Positions 17,938-26,021 are shown, numbered from the stretch's first letter. The stretch is DNA of 61,094 nt from Solidesulfovibrio aerotolerans (GCF_009856865.1 NZ_WVUD01000027.1:1-61094), one strand, 5' to 3'. The notes: generated by a model not told the origin, from the sequence alone. Program-made: numbers and translations.

Positions 17938-18440
17938 GCGCCACCCTCCATGGGTCCGCCAACGGTCCGCCAGCCATCCAATCCTTCCGGCATGACCGTC
18001 ACATAGGGAAAGCCGGCCGTGCGCAACGCCTCGGCCAGTTCCTTGCTTTTGTCGCACAGCAGATTGCCGCAATAGACCACAATCCGGTCTTCGGTTGTAA
18101 GCCCGAGGGATTTGGCCGCTGCGTCCAGGTCGCCGTACATGGCTTCCTGGGGCAGATTTTTGGCCCCGGCCACCCGCTGTCCGGCAAATTCCTCGGCCGT
18201 GCGGGCGTCCACGAAAACCACCCCGGGCTTGCCAAGCATGGTCAGGGCCGCGTGGGGTTCAATGGTTTCCAGCCCGCGGCGCAGCGCATCGCGCTTATCC
18301 AGGGCCGCAAAATCGATGACCCAGGGCACAGGTTCCGTCCGGGCCATGTTCATGGCCACGGACAGGCCCGCCCCGAGCACGAGGATGACCGCCAACTCCA
18401 GCCACAGCGGCGTGAGCCACCGCGTTCCAACCTGCGCCAT
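17934..18440 (-). CDS. Membrane-anchored rhodanese-like protein
   Basis: A 168-residue protein: one transmembrane helix near residues 10-30 (LWLELAVILVLGAGLSVAM), then a rhodanese domain with VFVDARTAEEFAGQRVAGA and a catalytic cysteine in VYCGNLLCDKS, probably facing the periplasm. Rhodaneses carry sulfane sulfur as a cysteine persulfide. The start at 18440 has aggaac upstream and is preferred over the 60-base longer frame. It is the first gene of the rhodanese-DoxX-TetR set, divergent from the rhodanese-ferritin gene at 18560. Confidence 0.85.
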   Translation of the reverse strand: MAQVGTRWLTPLWLELAVILVLGAGLSVAMNMARTEPVPWVIDFAALDKRDALRRGLETIEPHAALTMLGKPGVVFVDARTAEEFAGQRVAGAKNLPQEAMYGDLDAAAKSLGLTTEDRIVVYCGNLLCDKSKELAEALRTAGFPYVTVMPEGLDGWRTVGGPMEGGA

Positions 18441-18559
18441 ACGTTCCTGCCTTGACAAGATTTCCCGCCCACGAGCATATGCTTTGGGCACAAGGCCCAA
18501 GCTATCCTACCCGCCGGCCAGAACGCAACCCGTAACCCCCCGTAACCCCGGAGACGGCC

Positions 18560-19396
18560 ATGTCCGACACCGCTTCCCCGCCACAAATCGAAAACGCCTC
18601 GCCCCAGGCCGTGCGCGCCCTGCTTGCCGCCGCACGTCCCGGGGAGGTTTCGCTCCTTGATGTCCGCATGGAACCGGAATACGAAGAATTCCATCTGCCG
18701 GGCGCGACACTTCTGCCCTTGCCCGATCTGCCCGACCGCTTGGAGGGAATCGACAAAGGCAAACCCGTCGTGGTCTACTGCCGCTCAGGCGCGCGCAGCG
18801 CCGCTGCGGCCCGGCTCCTGGCCGGAGCCGGGTTTCCCCGCATCGTCAACATGCTGGGCGGGGCCATGGCCTGGCAGGGCGCGGCAGCCATTGGAGCACC
18901 GGACGCCGGCCTGACGCTGCTTTCCGGCAACGAAACCCCGCGCCAGATCTTGCGCGCGGCCCTTGGCATGGAAGCGGCCCTGGGCGCGTTTTATAAAAAA
19001 CTGGCCAGCACGGCCCCAGACGGCGACGCCGCCGCCACCTTCACCCGGTTGGCTGTTTTTGAAGACCGCCATTTAGCCCATGTGCACAGCCTCTATGCCA
19101 AGGAAACCGGTGACACAGCCGAACTGGCCAGCCTGCTCGCCAACGTCGCGCCCGAACTTGAAGGCGGGCTGCCGGCCGCCGACTTCCTGGCCCAGCTTGG
19201 CGGTGAACCGGCCTCGGCCCAGGAGGCCCTGGAACTGGCCGCGTCTGTTGAGGCCCAGGCCCTGGACCTGTATTCCCGACTGGCCGGGCGCACCGAAAAT
19301 GCCGACGCCAAAGCCCTCTATGGAAGCCTGGCCCAGGAGGAAAAAGCCCATTTGCACGCCGTGGGCGTCCTTTTATCCCGCATCGCAACCGCCTAA
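18560..19396 (+). CDS. Rhodanese-ferritin-like (rubrerythrin-type) fusion protein
   Basis: A 278-residue soluble protein. Residues 1 to about 110 are a rhodanese domain with LLDVRMEPEYEEFHLPGA and catalytic C74 in VVYCRSGARS. Residues about 130-278 are a four-helix ferritin-like domain with putative di-iron ligands in GMEAALGAFY, FEDRHLAH, SVEAQALDLY and QEEKAHLHAV (two ExxH-type pairs). This couples persulfide chemistry to a di-iron site, perhaps for sulfur or peroxide detoxification. A TTGACA box at 18452-18457 and TATGCT at 18478-18483 lie upstream but are 20 bp apart, too far for a standard promoter. Function beyond the domains is inference. Confidence 0.85.
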   Translation: MSDTASPPQIENASPQAVRALLAAARPGEVSLLDVRMEPEYEEFHLPGATLLPLPDLPDRLEGIDKGKPVVVYCRSGARSAAAARLLAGAGFPRIVNMLGGAMAWQGAAAIGAPDAGLTLLSGNETPRQILRAALGMEAALGAFYKKLASTAPDGDAAATFTRLAVFEDRHLAHVHSLYAKETGDTAELASLLANVAPELEGGLPAADFLAQLGGEPASAQEALELAASVEAQALDLYSRLAGRTENADAKALYGSLAQEEKAHLHAVGVLLSRIATA

Positions 19397-19411
19397 GCCA
19401 AGGAGCTTTTC

Positions 19412-19819
19412 ATGCAACCCGTCAATTTCCTCATGAACATCTTGTGGCTCATCCTCGGCGGCTTCTGGATGGCCATCGGCTGGTATCTGGCCGGCGTCGT
19501 TATGGCCATCACCATCATCGGCCTGCCCTGGGCCAGGGCCTGTTTCGTTCTGGGCAACCTGTCCCTGTGGCCGTTTGGCAAGGAAGTCGTGGATCGCCGC
19601 GACGTGTCCGGCCACGATATCGGCACCGGCACCCTGGGTTTTATCGGCAACGTGATCTGGTTCGTACTGGCCGGGGTCTGGCTGGCCATCGGCCATCTGC
19701 TGGCGGCCGTGGCCAACTTTGTGACGATTATCGGCATCCCCTTTGCCCTGCAGCATCTCAAGCTCGCCGGTCTGGCCCTGGCCCCCATCGGCAAGACCGT
19801 CATCGAAAAACGCTACTAA
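19412..19819 (+). CDS. YccF family inner-membrane protein
   Basis: A 135-residue protein with two similar halves, each with two hydrophobic helices, and the YccF pattern ITIIGLPWARACF and VTIIGIPFALQHLKLA. It is known in E. coli as an inner-membrane protein of unknown function. A ribosome binding site (aaggag) precedes the ATG. It begins 15 bp after the rhodanese-ferritin gene and 14 bp before ydcZ, so the three are probably one operon. Confidence 0.88.
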   Translation: MQPVNFLMNILWLILGGFWMAIGWYLAGVVMAITIIGLPWARACFVLGNLSLWPFGKEVVDRRDVSGHDIGTGTLGFIGNVIWFVLAGVWLAIGHLLAAVANFVTIIGIPFALQHLKLAGLALAPIGKTVIEKRY

Positions 19820-19833
19820 ACCGAGGAGCGCCC

Positions 19834-20274
19834 GTGCAGTATCTGCTCCTTGCCCTGGCCCTGACCGCCGGCATGTTCATGCCCATCCAGGCCGGTATCA
19901 ATTCCAAGCTGGCCGGCATGGTGGATGGGGCCATCCCGGCCGCCTTCGTGTCGTTTCTGGTTGGCACGCTGGCCCTGGCCGCCATTTTGGCCGTCATGGG
20001 CCAGGGCGTCCCCGTTGCCACAGCACTTAAAACCTCACCCTGGTGGTACTGGATCGGCGGCACCATGGGGGCATTTTTCGTCACAGCCACGGTGATTCTG
20101 GCTCCGCGCATCGGCGGCGGGGCCATGATCGCCCTGACCCTGGCCGGACAGGTGGCGGCGTCCATGGCGCTGGACCACTTCGGGCTACTCGGTTTTCCGC
20201 ACATCGCCTTTGACGGCAAGCGTCTGGCCGGCTCCATCCTGCTGCTGGCCGGCGTCTACCTGATTCGTTATTAA
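19834..20274 (+). CDS. YdcZ/DUF606 family membrane protein
   Basis: A 146-residue membrane protein of the DMT superfamily half-size type, with five hydrophobic helices and the pattern PIQAGINSKLA near the N-terminus, then FVSFLVGTLAL and GGAMIALTLAGQ. The start is GTG at 19834 with gaggag upstream; there is no in-frame ATG before the family begins. It closes the plus-strand operon. Transport substrate is unknown. Confidence 0.85.
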   Translation: MQYLLLALALTAGMFMPIQAGINSKLAGMVDGAIPAAFVSFLVGTLALAAILAVMGQGVPVATALKTSPWWYWIGGTMGAFFVTATVILAPRIGGGAMIALTLAGQVAASMALDHFGLLGFPHIAFDGKRLAGSILLLAGVYLIRY

Positions 20275-20308
20275 GGGAATCCGGCACTTCCGCACATTCC
20301 CCCCCTTT

Positions 20309-20506
20309 CGGTCCCGCCCCGGGACCGATGGCCAGTCGGTGGCGCGTTTTTTCGGGGGGCGAGGCCGGCGCGCCAGCGTCGGCCTCGCCCCCCGAAAAAA
20401 CGCGCCACCGTCGTCACAAGCCACCACCTCCCACCCGCTTCCCCCAACCCCAACCCGGGGGGCCGGGGGGCTGAGCCCCCCGGCGGGGCGTGGGGCAGCG
20501 CCCCAC
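20309..20506. repeat. Hairpin cluster between convergent genes
   Basis: The 271-bp convergent gap between ydcZ and the tautomerase gene contains four perfect inverted repeats: 20309-20327 (8-bp arms), 20337-20410 (31-bp arms), 20463-20483 (9-bp arms, loop tga) and 20490-20506 (7-bp arms). The third has the same G-run/C-run arms and tga/tca loop as the hairpins in the repeat elements at 220-240 and 26972-26992. No gene is seen; open frames across it are by-products of the palindromes. Confidence 0.75.
20337..20410. repeat. Perfect 31-bp inverted repeat
   Basis: 20337-20367 and 20380-20410 are exact reverse complements around a 12-base loop (gcgcgccagcgt). The arms contain a six-T/six-A run, so either strand yields a long hairpin with an internal U-run. 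It is placed where both flanking genes end, so termination or 3'-end protection is plausible; its length is far beyond a usual terminator stem. Confidence 0.85.
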
Positions 20507-20545
20507 TCTTCGTCTTCATCTTCTGCCTACATCATCGCGCTTCAC

Positions 20546-20746
20546 CTACCCCCGCGCCCGGCGCACGGTGACGGATTCGCCGCCGATGCCCCAGTTGTCG
20601 CACTCGACTTCGTCGATGATGACCACGGTGGTTTGCGGATTTTTGCCCATGACGTCACGCAGCAGGTTGGTCACGCCTTCGATGAGTTGGGCTTTTTGTT
20701 CGGCGGTGGCACCGTCGCGGGTGATCTTGATGTTGACGAAGGGCAT
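20546..20746 (-). CDS. 4-oxalocrotonate tautomerase family protein
   Basis: A 66-residue protein with the catalytic Pro2 (MPFVNIKITRDG) and the usual conserved ending VIIDEVECDNWGIGGESV. Members are small hexameric keto-enol tautomerases. It follows the flavoprotein gene after 12 bp and is the last gene of the DUF2975-XRE-flavoprotein operon. A ribosome binding site (aaaggag) lies upstream. The substrate is not predictable. Confidence 0.9.
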   Translation of the reverse strand: MPFVNIKITRDGATAEQKAQLIEGVTNLLRDVMGKNPQTTVVIIDEVECDNWGIGGESVTVRRARG

Positions 20747-20758
20747 GGGATTCTCCTT

Positions 20759-21358
20759 TTATGCGGCTGGGCCGAAGGTTTGCTCGACCAGGGTTGCGGC
20801 ATCGGCCAGCCAGTCCCGGCGCTGGGCCGGGGTGCTGGTCACGATGGTTTCAAACATGCGGCGGCGCACGTCGGACACGCCGCACAGGCCAAAAATGCAG
20901 TCCTTCCAGATGCGCTCCAAGGGGTCGCCAAAAACGCTTTGTTCGCGTGCGGCGGCGGTGTTGGAGGTGTTGAGGACGACGGCTGCTTTGGCGGCGAGCA
21001 GGCCCCGGGGCACGCCTTCGCCGCCGTCGCCGGCAACGAATTCGTAGGCCACGCCCGGGCGCAGCACCCGGTCCACCCAACCGGTGAGCACAGCCGGGGG
21101 CATGCCCCACCAGTTGGGGTGGACAATGACAAACCCTTCGGCTGCGGCGGCTGCGGCGCAGTGCCGGGCCAGGGCATCATCCAAGGGCGCATCGCGGCCG
21201 AGTTCGGCAGCCGGGAGCCTGGGGTCGAAGCCCTCGGCATAGAGGTCGTAGCAGTGCACCTCGCGGCCAAGGCCGGACAGGGCATCGCAGGCGGCCCGGG
21301 CCAGGGCGTGGTTAAAGCTGCCGGGGTCGGGATGGGCCAGGATGACACAATAGGCCAC
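20759..21358 (-). CDS. NAD(P)H oxidoreductase, flavodoxin-fold quinone reductase family
   Basis: A 199-residue flavodoxin-fold protein like NQO1/MdaB/KefF proteins, which carry out two-electron reduction of quinones. It shows VILAHPDPGSFNHALA at the N-terminus and FVIVHPNWWGMPPAVLTGWV, the quinone-reductase motif with the double tryptophan. The start is GTG at 21358 with aaggag upstream, overlapping the end of the XRE gene region, so they are translationally linked. Paired with a tautomerase, it may handle quinones or related electrophiles; this is inference. Confidence 0.85.
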   Translation of the reverse strand: MAYCVILAHPDPGSFNHALARAACDALSGLGREVHCYDLYAEGFDPRLPAAELGRDAPLDDALARHCAAAAAAEGFVIVHPNWWGMPPAVLTGWVDRVLRPGVAYEFVAGDGGEGVPRGLLAAKAAVVLNTSNTAAAREQSVFGDPLERIWKDCIFGLCGVSDVRRRMFETIVTSTPAQRRDWLADAATLVEQTFGPAA

Positions 21359-21359
21359 G

Positions 21360-21593
21360 TCAGTCTCCTTTGCTTGACGGTGCATCGCCATCCTGGCGGT
21401 ATTCCAGGATATCGCCGGGCTGGCAGGCCAAAAAGGCGCAGACGGCTTCCAGGGTCGAGAAGCGTATGGCCTTGGCCTTGCCGGTTTTGAGGATCGAGAG
21501 GTTTTGGGCAGTGATGCCCACGGCCTCGGCCAGTTCCTTGGAGCTGACTTTGCGCCGGGCCAACATGACGTCGAGATTGACAATAATTGCCAT
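21360..21593 (-). CDS. XRE/YozG-type helix-turn-helix regulator
   Basis: A 77-residue Cro/CI-type DNA-binding protein (MAIIVNLDVMLARRKVSSKE, then LAEAVGITAQNLSILKTGK for the HTH). This short YozG-like family is commonly paired with DUF2975 membrane proteins, as here, with seven bases between them. It probably regulates its own operon; the DUF2975 protein may modulate it. Downstream, the quinone reductase gene begins essentially at its stop codon. Confidence 0.87.
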   Translation of the reverse strand: MAIIVNLDVMLARRKVSSKELAEAVGITAQNLSILKTGKAKAIRFSTLEAVCAFLACQPGDILEYRQDGDAPSSKGD

Positions 21594-21600
21594 AACCGGC

Positions 21601-22146
21601 CTATACCGTCAGTGCCGCTTCTTCGTCCAGACGTCTGGCCTCGTCCATGACCCGGGCGAGAACCACAGCCAGCGTCGCAATGAAAAGCAGGGCCAGTTCG
21701 GTGGTGCCGATGCCCAGGGTGAGCATGTGGCGTCCCGGCGGATTGGCGGCGGTGACGGCCAGCCCGTGCAGCGGCGTAGAGAGAATTGCGCAGGCGGCCC
21801 AGACAAAAAGCGCCCTGGCCACGGACTGAAAGCAGGCCACGGTGGCCAGGGTGAAGATGCGCCCGGCCTTGTAGAGAGCAAAGAGGCGGCGCAGCCGCAG
21901 CAAGGTGACCATGAGCGCCACACCCGGCACCAGGGCGGCCAGGAAACACAGCAGGCGCACCCAGCCCGGCAGTTCGGGCGAGACAGCCAGTTCGGCGGCC
22001 TGGCGGGTCATGTCCGCCGGCAACAGGTTAAAGGCAGTCCAATAGACGGCAGTCAGCGGCACGACCGATACAGCCGCCACGAGGCAGATGATTTCGAGCA
22101 GCCGGCCCTGTCGCCGGATGCGTTCCAGGTTGTTCGTGGCTTCCAT
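21601..22146 (-). CDS. DUF2975 family membrane protein
   Basis: A 181-residue protein with four hydrophobic helices. The gene pair DUF2975-YozG regulator is widespread, and the membrane protein is thought to be regulatory, but no mechanism is established. The start at 22146 (MEATNNLERIRRQG) has gaggaa upstream; the frame to 22221 has no such site. It is the first gene of the operon and lies 92 bp from the palindrome at 22238-22288. Confidence 0.82.
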   Translation of the reverse strand: MEATNNLERIRRQGRLLEIICLVAAVSVVPLTAVYWTAFNLLPADMTRQAAELAVSPELPGWVRLLCFLAALVPGVALMVTLLRLRRLFALYKAGRIFTLATVACFQSVARALFVWAACAILSTPLHGLAVTAANPPGRHMLTLGIGTTELALLFIATLAVVLARVMDEARRLDEEAALTV

Positions 22147-22237
22147 GATTGTTTTCCTCTTTTCTGTGTCCGCCGAAGCGGCGACAAACGGCGGGCGAAG
22201 TTGCCCAACTCTCTGGCTCACTGTCCGGACGAGGGAT

Positions 22238-22288
22238 TGATAAACAAGCTAAAATTATTGTGCAACAATAATTTTAGCTTGTTTATCA
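22238..22288. promoter_or_regulatory. Perfect AT-rich 24-bp palindrome between divergent genes
   Basis: 22238-22261 and 22265-22288 are exact reverse complements with only gca between them. The arm reads tgataaacaagctaaaatta then ttgt. It is about 75% AT in a GC-rich genome and lies 92 bp from the DUF2975 start and 97 bp from the AraC-type start. Because both neighbours begin here rather than end, an operator or cruciform role is more likely than termination. Confidence 0.7.
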
Positions 22289-22384
22289 TTTCAAATCAGA
22301 CAATCCCACCCGTTTTATGAAAAAAGCAAAAAATATCAGGCGCGCAGCCTGAGGGCCGGGTATCACCCTGGCCACGGAGGACGA

Positions 22385-23266
22385 ATGACCACACAGACGC
22401 GAAAGGATTGGGAACGGCGGGTGTTGGCCGCCATGCAGGTGATGGAGGCAGGGCTTGACGGCGAACTGTCCCTGGCCGACATCGCGACGGCGGCCCATTT
22501 CTCGCCATACCACTTCCACCGGGTCTTTGCCGGCATGACCGGCGAGACGGTTGGCGCGTGCCTGCGCCGGCTGCGGTTGGAACGGGCGGCCCAACGCCTG
22601 TGCTACAGCGACCAGCCGGTGACGGACGTGGCGCTGGATGCGGGTTTCGACGCCCCGGAAGCCTTTACCCGCGCCTTTGCCCGCGTCTATTCGATGGCAC
22701 CTTCAGCCTGGCGGCGCGCCTGCCTGGCCCGCAGCGGCCCGCCGGCCATTCCCACATGCCAACCCCTTATCCAGGAGGAGTTCATGACTATGGATTTGAC
22801 CGTCACCATCAAGAAACTGCCGCCGTTCAAGGTGGCCTGCGTGCGCCATGTCGGTCCCTACGACCAGTGCGAGGGAGCCTGGGAAACGCTGTGCGCCCTG
22901 GCCGGGCCGCTGGGACTGTTCGGGCCGACGACCCAATTTATCGGCATCGGCCACGACTGTCCCCAGATCACGCCGCCGGAGAAAATCCGCTACGACGCCT
23001 GCCTGACCGTGCCGGACAGCTTTGCCGGCACGCCGGAACTGCCGGTGGCGGTCATCGGGGATCAGGAATACGCCAGCGCCGTGGTCAAGGGGCCGTACAC
23101 CAACCTTGGCCCGGCCTATGCCTGGCTGGCCGGCGTCTGGGGACCGCAGTCTGGCCGGGAATTTGCCGCCGGGCCGAGCATGGAGTTCTATCTGACCGAC
23201 CCCAAAACCACGCCGCCCGAAGACAACCTGACGGAAATCTACGTGGCGCTGGCCCCGGCCGGTTAG
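22385..23266 (+). CDS. AraC family regulator with GyrI-like effector-binding domain
   Basis: A 293-residue regulator. Residues about 10-110 form the double AraC HTH (LADIATAAHFSPYHFHRVFA; then VTDVALDAGFDAPEAFTRAF). Residues from about 138 are a GyrI/BmrR-like ligand domain (VTIKKLPPFKVACVRHVGPY). This Rob-like layout senses lipophilic compounds or drugs in known members. It is divergent from the DUF2975 operon and may control it. The gene contains a strong internal ribosome binding site and ATG that could produce the ligand domain alone. Confidence 0.9.
   Translation: MTTQTRKDWERRVLAAMQVMEAGLDGELSLADIATAAHFSPYHFHRVFAGMTGETVGACLRRLRLERAAQRLCYSDQPVTDVALDAGFDAPEAFTRAFARVYSMAPSAWRRACLARSGPPAIPTCQPLIQEEFMTMDLTVTIKKLPPFKVACVRHVGPYDQCEGAWETLCALAGPLGLFGPTTQFIGIGHDCPQITPPEKIRYDACLTVPDSFAGTPELPVAVIGDQEYASAVVKGPYTNLGPAYAWLAGVWGPQSGREFAAGPSMEFYLTDPKTTPPEDNLTEIYVALAPAG
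22773..22786 (+). promoter_or_regulatory. Strong internal ribosome binding site and in-frame ATG
   Basis: AGGAGGAG at 22773-22780 is followed by ttc and ATG at 22784, in frame with the AraC gene (codon 134), an optimal spacing. Initiation here would give a 160-residue free GyrI-like domain. The same bases encode a linker (IQEEFMTMD), so coding coincidence is possible. Confidence 0.4.
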
Positions 23267-23301
23267 GAAAATGGACGGAGAAAAGAAGTAAGGGAAGAGA
23301 A

Positions 23302-23340
23302 AACAGCAGATGCCCCCGACGGCCGGGGGCATCTGCTGTT
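23302..23340 (-). terminator. Rho-independent terminator after clpA
   Basis: Perfect 17-bp arms (23302-23318 and 23324-23340) with a five-base loop. On the minus strand the hairpin follows the clpA stop within six bases and is followed by TTTTCTCTT. On the plus strand, after the AraC gene, the hairpin lacks a T-run but may still help. Confidence 0.85.
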
Positions 23341-23345
23341 GGAGT

Positions 23346-25640
23346 CTATTCGGCCTCGGCCGTTTCGGCCAGGGCCTTTCGCGGGGCGCGGTTGGAGAAG
23401 GTGAAGCTGAACAGTTCCGGCGCACCCTCGGGGGCGGCGTCGATGACGACCTCGCCGCCCTTTTGCAGCTTGCCGAAGAGCATCTCCTGGGCCAGCGTGT
23501 CCTTGATCTCCACCTGGATGACCCGGGACAGCGGCCGCGCGCCGTAATCGGCGTCAAAGCCCTTCTCGGACAATTTGGCCGCCGCCAGCGGGGTCAGGCG
23601 CACGAACACGCGCTTTTCCGCCAACTGGGCATTGAGCTCGCGAATGTACTTGTGGACAATGCGGTCCATGACCTCGGGGGTCAGGGACTTAAAGCCGATG
23701 ATGCCGTCCAGGCGATTGCGGAATTCCGGGCTAAACAGCCGTTCGATGGCCTTTAAGCCCTTGTCCGCCGCCTCGCCGGGCTTGCCAGCGCCAAACCCGA
23801 TGCTCTTGGCCGACATCTCGCGCGCTCCGGCGTTGGTGGTCATAAGCAGGATCACGTGGCCAAAGTCTGCCTTGCGGCCGTTGTTGTCGGTGAGCGTGGC
23901 GTAGTCCATAACCTGCAGCAGGATGCTGAACATGTCGGGATGTGCCTTCTCGATTTCGTCAAGCAACAGCACCGAATACGGATGCTTGCGGATGGCGTCG
24001 GTGAGAAGCCCGCCCTGCTCGAAACCGACATAGCCCGGAGGCGAGCCGATGAGCCGGGCCACCGCATGCTTTTCCATGTATTCGCTCATGTCAAAGCGCA
24101 CAAAGTTCACACCCAGCACCGCAGCGAGCTGCTTGGCCAGTTCGGTCTTGCCAACGCCCGTGGGTCCGGCCAGCAGGAACGATCCCGTCGGCTTGCCGCT
24201 ATGGGCCAGCCCGGCCCGGGAGCGCAGGATGGCCTTGGCCATGGCGTCCACGGCCTCATTCTGGCCGAAGACGAGGCTCTTGAGTTCCCCTTCGAGGTTC
24301 TCCAGGCGCACCTTGTCCGAGGACGTGACCCGGGCGGCCGGAATCTTGGCCATGGTGGCCACGACCTTTTCCATTTCTGCCACGCCAATGGCCCCCTTGG
24401 CCTCGGTGCCGGCCAGCTTGCGCACGGCCCCGGCCTCGTCGATGACGTCAATGGCCTTGTCCGGCAGGAAGCGGTCGTTGATGTGGCGGGAAGAAAGCTC
24501 CACGGCCGAACGCAGGGCGGCAACCGTGTAGCGCACGCCGTGATGGTTCTCGTAGTGGCTGCGCAGCCCCTTTAAGATCTCCACCGCCTCTTCCACCGAA
24601 GGCTCGGCCACGTCGATCTTCTGGAACCGGCGCGACAGGGCGCGGTCCTTCTCGAAATGGTTCTTGTATTCTTCGTAGGTGGTGGACCCGATGCAGCGCA
24701 TCTTCCCGGACCCAAGCACGGGCTTTAAGATGTTGGAGGCATCGAGCGTCCCGCCGCTGGTGGCACCGGCCCCGACGATGGTGTGGATTTCATCCACAAA
24801 GAGAATCGCTCCGGGCTTTTGCTCCAGTTCCGACAGCACGCTTTTCAGACGCTGCTCGAAATCGCCGCGGTACTTGGTGCCGGCCAAAAGGGCACCCATG
24901 TCCAGGGCGTAGATGAGCGTATCCCGAAAGCTCTCGGGCACTTCGTTTTTGGCGATGCGCAGGGCCAGCCCCTCGGCCAGAGCGGTCTTGCCAACGCCCG
25001 GATCGCCCACAAAGATGGGATTGTTCTTGCGGCGACGCAGCAGCACATGGATGGTGCGGGTCAGCTCCTGGTCGCGGCCGATCAGCGGATCGACCTCGCC
25101 CTTTTTGGCCTTGGCCACCAGTTCCACGGTGTACTGCTCAAGGGCCGAGCCGCCGGCCTTGCCGTCGCGCTGATCATCACCACTGCTGCCGGTCCCTTCG
25201 CTAGCCGCTTCCTTGCCGCCGCCGTGGGAGATGTACTCCAGCACGTCCAGGCGGGTGACGTTATGCGACTTCAGGTAATAGACTGCATAGGAATCTTCCT
25301 CGTCAAAGGTGGCGGCCAGCACGTCGCCGACTTCCACCTGATCCTTGCCCGAGGACTGCATCTGCATGATGGCCCGTTGCAGCACGCGCTGCACACCAAG
25401 GGTCTGCACCACTTCGGCGTTGGCATCCTGGGGCAGGGTTTCCATGTGATCGGTGAAAAAGCGTTCAAGCTGATGCTTGAGACGGACCACGTTGGCACCG
25501 CAGTGGACCAGGATATCCCGGCCGGTATCTTCCAGGAGCATGGCGTACAGCAGATGCTCCAGGGTGAGATACTCATGGTGGCGGCGCTTGACCTCTTTGA
25601 CGGCGCTGGTCAACACCCGTTCAAGCTTTTTACTGAGCAT
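23346..25640 (-). CDS. clpA: ATP-dependent Clp protease ATP-binding subunit ClpA
   Basis: The 764-residue AAA+ unfoldase feeds substrates to ClpP. It has an N-terminal Clp repeat domain (MLSKKLERVLTSAVKEVKRR), first AAA domain with Walker A GDPGVGKT, second with GPTGVGKT, and the ClpP-docking loop SIGFGAGKP. The acidic/glycine linker after the N-domain (about residues 145-170) is typical. The start codon follows the clpS stop directly, so the adaptor and unfoldase are co-translated. Length is normal. Confidence 0.96.
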   Translation of the reverse strand: MLSKKLERVLTSAVKEVKRRHHEYLTLEHLLYAMLLEDTGRDILVHCGANVVRLKHQLERFFTDHMETLPQDANAEVVQTLGVQRVLQRAIMQMQSSGKDQVEVGDVLAATFDEEDSYAVYYLKSHNVTRLDVLEYISHGGGKEAASEGTGSSGDDQRDGKAGGSALEQYTVELVAKAKKGEVDPLIGRDQELTRTIHVLLRRRKNNPIFVGDPGVGKTALAEGLALRIAKNEVPESFRDTLIYALDMGALLAGTKYRGDFEQRLKSVLSELEQKPGAILFVDEIHTIVGAGATSGGTLDASNILKPVLGSGKMRCIGSTTYEEYKNHFEKDRALSRRFQKIDVAEPSVEEAVEILKGLRSHYENHHGVRYTVAALRSAVELSSRHINDRFLPDKAIDVIDEAGAVRKLAGTEAKGAIGVAEMEKVVATMAKIPAARVTSSDKVRLENLEGELKSLVFGQNEAVDAMAKAILRSRAGLAHSGKPTGSFLLAGPTGVGKTELAKQLAAVLGVNFVRFDMSEYMEKHAVARLIGSPPGYVGFEQGGLLTDAIRKHPYSVLLLDEIEKAHPDMFSILLQVMDYATLTDNNGRKADFGHVILLMTTNAGAREMSAKSIGFGAGKPGEAADKGLKAIERLFSPEFRNRLDGIIGFKSLTPEVMDRIVHKYIRELNAQLAEKRVFVRLTPLAAAKLSEKGFDADYGARPLSRVIQVEIKDTLAQEMLFGKLQKGGEVVIDAAPEGAPELFSFTFSNRAPRKALAETAEAE

Positions 25641-25955
25641 TTAGACCTCTTCCATACTGCAACGCAGGGGATAGCCGTTTTCCTTGGCCAGACGGTGGAC
25701 CAGCGAAACTTTGAGCTCGGCCACCTCGGCCGTATAGATGCCGCAAACCCCTACGCCAGTGTTATGGACGTTGAGCATGATCTGCGTGGCTTCATTTTCG
25801 TTTTTGCGAAACACGTTGACGAGCACAAGGATGACGAACTCCATGGTCGTGTAGTCGTCATTGTGCAGCATGACTTTGTACTGCCTGGGTTCGCGGACAT
25901 CGTCTTCGACGGCAACGCCCAGGCCGGGCTGTTGCTCTTGCATGGGATGACTCAT
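25641..25955 (-). CDS. clpS: ATP-dependent Clp protease adaptor ClpS
   Basis: The 104-residue adaptor delivers N-end-rule substrates to ClpA. It has the family motif LHNDDYTTMEFVILVL, the histidine in MLNVHNTGVGVCG, and the conserved ending LVHRLAKENGYPLRCSMEEV in which residues contact ClpA. The disordered N-terminal tail is typical. Its stop codon abuts the clpA start. A promoter-like sequence lies at 26022-26049. Confidence 0.95.
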   Translation of the reverse strand: MSHPMQEQQPGLGVAVEDDVREPRQYKVMLHNDDYTTMEFVILVLVNVFRKNENEATQIMLNVHNTGVGVCGIYTAEVAELKVSLVHRLAKENGYPLRCSMEEV

Positions 25956-26021
25956 GAGCTTGTGCTAACCTCGTGCAACGGAGTAAGTCAGGCCCTTGGC
26001 CCGATTTCCCTACTTCGGGGA

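Noticed and set aside
20339-21490. 383-residue plus-strand frame
   Set aside because: Begins in the 31-bp inverted repeat and is antisense to the tautomerase and flavoprotein genes.
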